Below are positions 60,145 through 64,000 of a stretch of DNA of 64,000 bases, piece by piece (the stretch's first letter is position 1; every line of letters begins with the position of its first letter). The translations under genes were made by a program, and so were the position numbers. The notes beneath the pieces were generated by a model. It searched no databases. It had not been told where the DNA came from and saw only the letters and a program-made list of their open reading frames with translations. The DNA lies in assembly GCF_003938605.1 (NCBI RefSeq), contig NZ_RHWX01000009.1, positions 1 to 64,000 on the forward strand. The letters run 5' to 3'. This DNA comes from Brevundimonas sp. 357 (GTDB lineage Bacteria > Pseudomonadota > Alphaproteobacteria > Caulobacterales > Caulobacteraceae).

Positions 60145-61491
60145 TCAATACACGCCGTCGAAGCCGAAGATCGGCTTGCGTTCGCGCCACGCCCCGCGCG
60201 TGAAGTCGGGGAAGTCCACCGTGCGATTGCCCTCGGCGATCGACTGTTCCGACAGGGGGGTGATCGCGCTCCAACTCACGGCGTCATAGATGTCCAGCGG
60301 CATGGCCGCCTTGGCCTTCAGCGCCTCGACGAAGGCGTGGATGACGAAGAAGTCCATGCCGCCGTGGCCCGATCCGGCCGCCGTGTCGGCGTGGGTCTTC
60401 CACAGCGGGTGGTCGTATTGCTCGAACCAGGCCGCCTGCGCCTCCCACTGATGCGCGGGACTGCGGCCCTCGATGTGGACCGACTGGTTCAGGTCCATCC
60501 ACAGCCCCTTCACCCCCTGCACCCGGAAGCCCAGCGAATAGGGCCGCGGCAGATTGGTGTCGTGCTGCAACAGCAGGGTCTCGCCGTTGGCGCAGCCGAT
60601 CGAGGTTGTCACCACATCGCCCAGCTTGAACTGCACCTGGGCGTTCGGATGATCGGCCCCGCCGTTGTCCACCACATAGGCGTGCAGCCCCCGCGCCTTG
60701 GAGGCATAGGCCGTCAGCGTCGTCATCCGGTTGCCCCGGTTCAGGTCGATCCAGTTGGCGATTGGCCCGATGCCGTGCGACGGGTACAGCTCCCCGTTGC
60801 GGTTGACCGAATGCCAGGTGCGCCAGCGCGCCTCGGACCAGCCCTTCGGCCCGAACTCGACCCCGCCGCCATAGGGCTTCTGCGGATCGCCGCTGTTGAA
60901 CTTCACCGCGCGCAGATCGTGCTGATAGCCGCCCTGCAGATGGACCAGCTCGCCGAACAGCCCGGCGCGCACCATGTTCAGCACCGCCAGCACGTCGCGC
61001 CGATAGCAGACGTTCTCCAGCACCATATAGGGCGTGCCGGTCCGCTCGTGCGCCTCCAGCACGTTCCAGTGGTCTTGCAGGCTGACGCCCGCCACCACTT
61101 CGCAGCCGACCGGGATCTTGGCCTCCATCGCCGCGATGGCCATGGGGGCGTGCCATTCCCACGGGGTGGCGATGATGACCGCATCCAGCCCCGGATGGGC
61201 CAGCAGGTCGCGATAGGCCTGATCGGGCGCCCCTTCATAGGCGCGCGGCGCGGGTTTCCCGGCGGCGGCGATCATCCCCTTGGCCCGCGCGATCATCAGC
61301 GGCTCGATGTCGCACAGGGCGACGATGTCCACATCGGCCCGCTTCAGCAGGATGGACATCAGGCTCTGCGCCCTCAGCCCCGTGCCGATGATCCCGATCT
61401 GCAGCCGGTCGTTCCGCGCCAGGGCCGGCCCGGCCAGGGTCGAGGCGGCGACGGCGGCGGACGAAGCGGCGATGAAGGCGCGGCGATCCAT
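60145..61491 (-). CDS. Gfo/Idh/MocA oxidoreductase, GH109-like (NAD-dependent glycosidase)
   Basis: 448 residues. Twin-arginine signal (DRRAFIAASSAAVAAS). NAD domain LQIGIIGTGLRAQSLMS, AVIIATPWEWHAPMAIAA. Then GYQHDLRAVKFNSGDPQKPYGGGVEFGPKGW and VLENVCYRRDVLAVLNMVRAGLFGELVHL, which match GH109 alpha-N-acetylgalactosaminidases. Those cleave by an oxidation-elimination mechanism with bound NAD+. It is probably periplasmic. An exact substrate is not shown; other Tat-exported sugar oxidoreductases are possible. Confidence 0.87.
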   Translation of the reverse strand: MDRRAFIAASSAAVAASTLAGPALARNDRLQIGIIGTGLRAQSLMSILLKRADVDIVALCDIEPLMIARAKGMIAAAGKPAPRAYEGAPDQAYRDLLAHPGLDAVIIATPWEWHAPMAIAAMEAKIPVGCEVVAGVSLQDHWNVLEAHERTGTPYMVLENVCYRRDVLAVLNMVRAGLFGELVHLQGGYQHDLRAVKFNSGDPQKPYGGGVEFGPKGWSEARWRTWHSVNRNGELYPSHGIGPIANWIDLNRGNRMTTLTAYASKARGLHAYVVDNGGADHPNAQVQFKLGDVVTTSIGCANGETLLLQHDTNLPRPYSLGFRVQGVKGLWMDLNQSVHIEGRSPAHQWEAQAAWFEQYDHPLWKTHADTAAGSGHGGMDFFVIHAFVEALKAKAAMPLDIYDAVSWSAITPLSEQSIAEGNRTVDFPDFTRGAWRERKPIFGFDGVY

Positions 61492-61561
61492 GATGAAGGC
61501 TCCTGCTGAAACGGCGTCGCCTTCCGCTTAGGCCAAGCCGGGCGCCTCGCCTAGCGGCCGG

Positions 61562-62224
61562 TCAGCGGCACGCCGCCACGCAGGCCCGCGCCAGCACCTC
61601 GGCCGAGTCGATCAGCGGCGCGTCCACGTCATCCTGATCCAGCAACAGCGGAACCTCGGTGCAGCCGCCGATCACCGCCTCGGCGCCCGCCGCGATCAGC
61701 GCCTTCGCCAGGTCGCGCATGGCCGCGCGCTGTGCGGCGCCGACGTCGCCCGCCTTGACCCCGAACACCACCTGCATGAAACGCTCGCGCTCGGCGGGGG
61801 AGGGGGCGACCATCTCCAGTCCTTCGGCGGCCAGAGCCTCGGCGTACAGCAAGGCCGCGCCCGGCGTGGCCAGCACCCCGACCCGCCGCGCTCCGGTTGC
61901 GCCCGCCGCCTTCGCGGTTTCGGCGATCATGTCGATGAAGGGCAGGTCCGCCGCGCGGATGGCGTCCGTATGGGCGTGGGCCGTGTTGCACGGCATGGCC
62001 AGCACCTGCGCGCCCGCCGTCTTCAGCGCCCGCGCCATCTCGCCCAGCGTCCGGCCCGCCGCCTCGGGCTGAGTATGGCGATTGGGCACCTGGGGATTGA
62101 TGTCGGCGATGACGCGGATGTGGTCCTCGTCGCCCGCCGCCGGAGTCAGGGACTGCACCCGCGCCAGAAAGGCTGTTGTCGCGGCGGGCCCCATGCCGCC
62201 CAGAACGCCCAGAACGCGCGCCAT
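61562..62224 (-). CDS. Aspartate/glutamate racemase family protein
   Basis: 220 residues. GVLGGMGPAATTAFLARV start; catalytic cysteines in LAMPCNTAHAHTDAI (Cys79) and VIGGCTEVPLLL (Cys188), as needed for two-base racemisation. Family may act on aspartate, glutamate or related acids. A short spacer (70 bases) separates it from the GH109 gene, likely one transcript. Confidence 0.92.
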   Translation of the reverse strand: MARVLGVLGGMGPAATTAFLARVQSLTPAAGDEDHIRVIADINPQVPNRHTQPEAAGRTLGEMARALKTAGAQVLAMPCNTAHAHTDAIRAADLPFIDMIAETAKAAGATGARRVGVLATPGAALLYAEALAAEGLEMVAPSPAERERFMQVVFGVKAGDVGAAQRAAMRDLAKALIAAGAEAVIGGCTEVPLLLDQDDVDAPLIDSAEVLARACVAACR

Positions 62225-62467
62225 GTTTACGATCCTGCTGAACCGCCGCGCGCCTGGTAAACCGGGCGCGGCGGGAAAAACGATTATTGTTCGACAAAGA
62301 GCGTTAACACGCGAAAATCAGCGGAACCAACATCGCGGCCGGGGATTGTGCAATCGGACACGTCGGACGCCCCCCCAACCCCGACGAAGTCTGCGGCGGC
62401 CCGGCCTTAACGCCCCCCCGACTGAGAAGCCGGGCCGCCCCCTCTCCCCCTTCTGATCCCGTCTCGC
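62225..62467. other. Intergenic region upstream of the thiC promoter
   Basis: About 240 bases without a gene. Contains AT-rich ACGATTATTGTTCGACAAAGAGCGTTAAC (62280-62309), probably a promoter for the minus-strand racemase, and C-rich runs near 62370-62455. Nothing else could be assigned. Confidence 0.4.
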
Positions 62468-62495
62468 TTGACCCGCCGCGCAAACGGGCTAGGGT
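62468..62495 (+). promoter_or_regulatory. Promoter of the thiC transcript
   Basis: TTGACC (62468-62473), 16-base spacer, TAGGGT (62490-62495). The transcript start would fall near 62501, exactly where the riboswitch P1 stem begins. The -10 is weak but its position is convincing. Confidence 0.65.
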
Positions 62496-62500
62496 CGCGC

Positions 62501-64000
<1,500 letters not shown>

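Overview
This 64 kb window is chromosomal DNA from a high-GC alphaproteobacterium, most likely a member of Caulobacterales close to Brevundimonas. That placement is an inference. It rests on strong G/C third-position bias, several families typical of this group (DUF1150, DUF2093, DUF6491, and probably DUF4908), the lptC-lptA-lptB-rpoN-hpf-ptsN block, and TTGACC-type -35 boxes. I see no insertion sequence, integrase, prophage, CRISPR array or rRNA operon. Genes are densely packed on both strands, and nearly all are core or lineage-typical.

Layout. 1-3.9 kb: the end of a proline-rich OmpA protein, UDP-sugar 6-dehydrogenase, a 36-residue membrane protein, an OmpA-like lipoprotein, and an Hsp20-DUF1150 pair behind a sigma32-like promoter. 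3.9-9.4 kb (minus strand): RNase D, LptC-LptA-LptB (lipopolysaccharide export), sigma-54, HPF and PtsN. 9.5-11.4 kb: tRNA-Leu(CAG), a GNAT acetyltransferase, and rplU-rpmA with a visible promoter. 11.6-14.7 kb: a probable metal-homeostasis group (multi-pass membrane protein, His-rich CDF exporter, His-rich COG0523 GTPase), with a MerR-family-like dyad promoter before the exporter. 14.7-24 kb: alpha/beta hydrolase, WD40 protein, MtgA, a TadG-like von Willebrand protein with two inserted repeats, a 2OG-Fe(II) oxygenase, PhaB, an alcohol dehydrogenase and a DUF72 protein. 24.0-24.75 kb: a small AT-rich patch encoding a 79-residue membrane protein. 24.75-32.7 kb: ClpP-fold secreted protein, TauE/SafE exporter, hybrid histidine kinase, GshA, RsmE, UbiB-like kinase and a YefM-YoeB toxin-antitoxin pair.

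32.7-36.9 kb: two acyl-CoA dehydrogenases, a MerR regulator and a DoxX-like protein. 37-43 kb: SelO, NhaA and a large TonB-dependent receptor. 43-47.9 kb: a two-component RND efflux system and a DUF6491 lipoprotein. 47.9-55.1 kb: MnmC, two low-complexity lipoproteins, MotA, a FATP-type acyl-CoA synthetase and a PQQ-type sugar dehydrogenase. 55.2-60.1 kb: DUF2218 protein behind a perfect palindrome, a YadG/YadH-type ABC exporter, a Pro/Ala-rich membrane protein, RNase T2 and small coiled-coil proteins. 60.1-64 kb: GH109-type oxidoreductase, Asp/Glu racemase, and a TPP riboswitch in front of thiC, which runs off the window.

I did not find a clearly new multi-gene system. The best leads are the FCCH-like repeats inside the TadG-like protein, the metal cluster with its operator, the 36-aa and 79-aa membrane proteins, the in-frame insertion in selO, several self-consistent operator and promoter calls, and three families of short dispersed palindromes.
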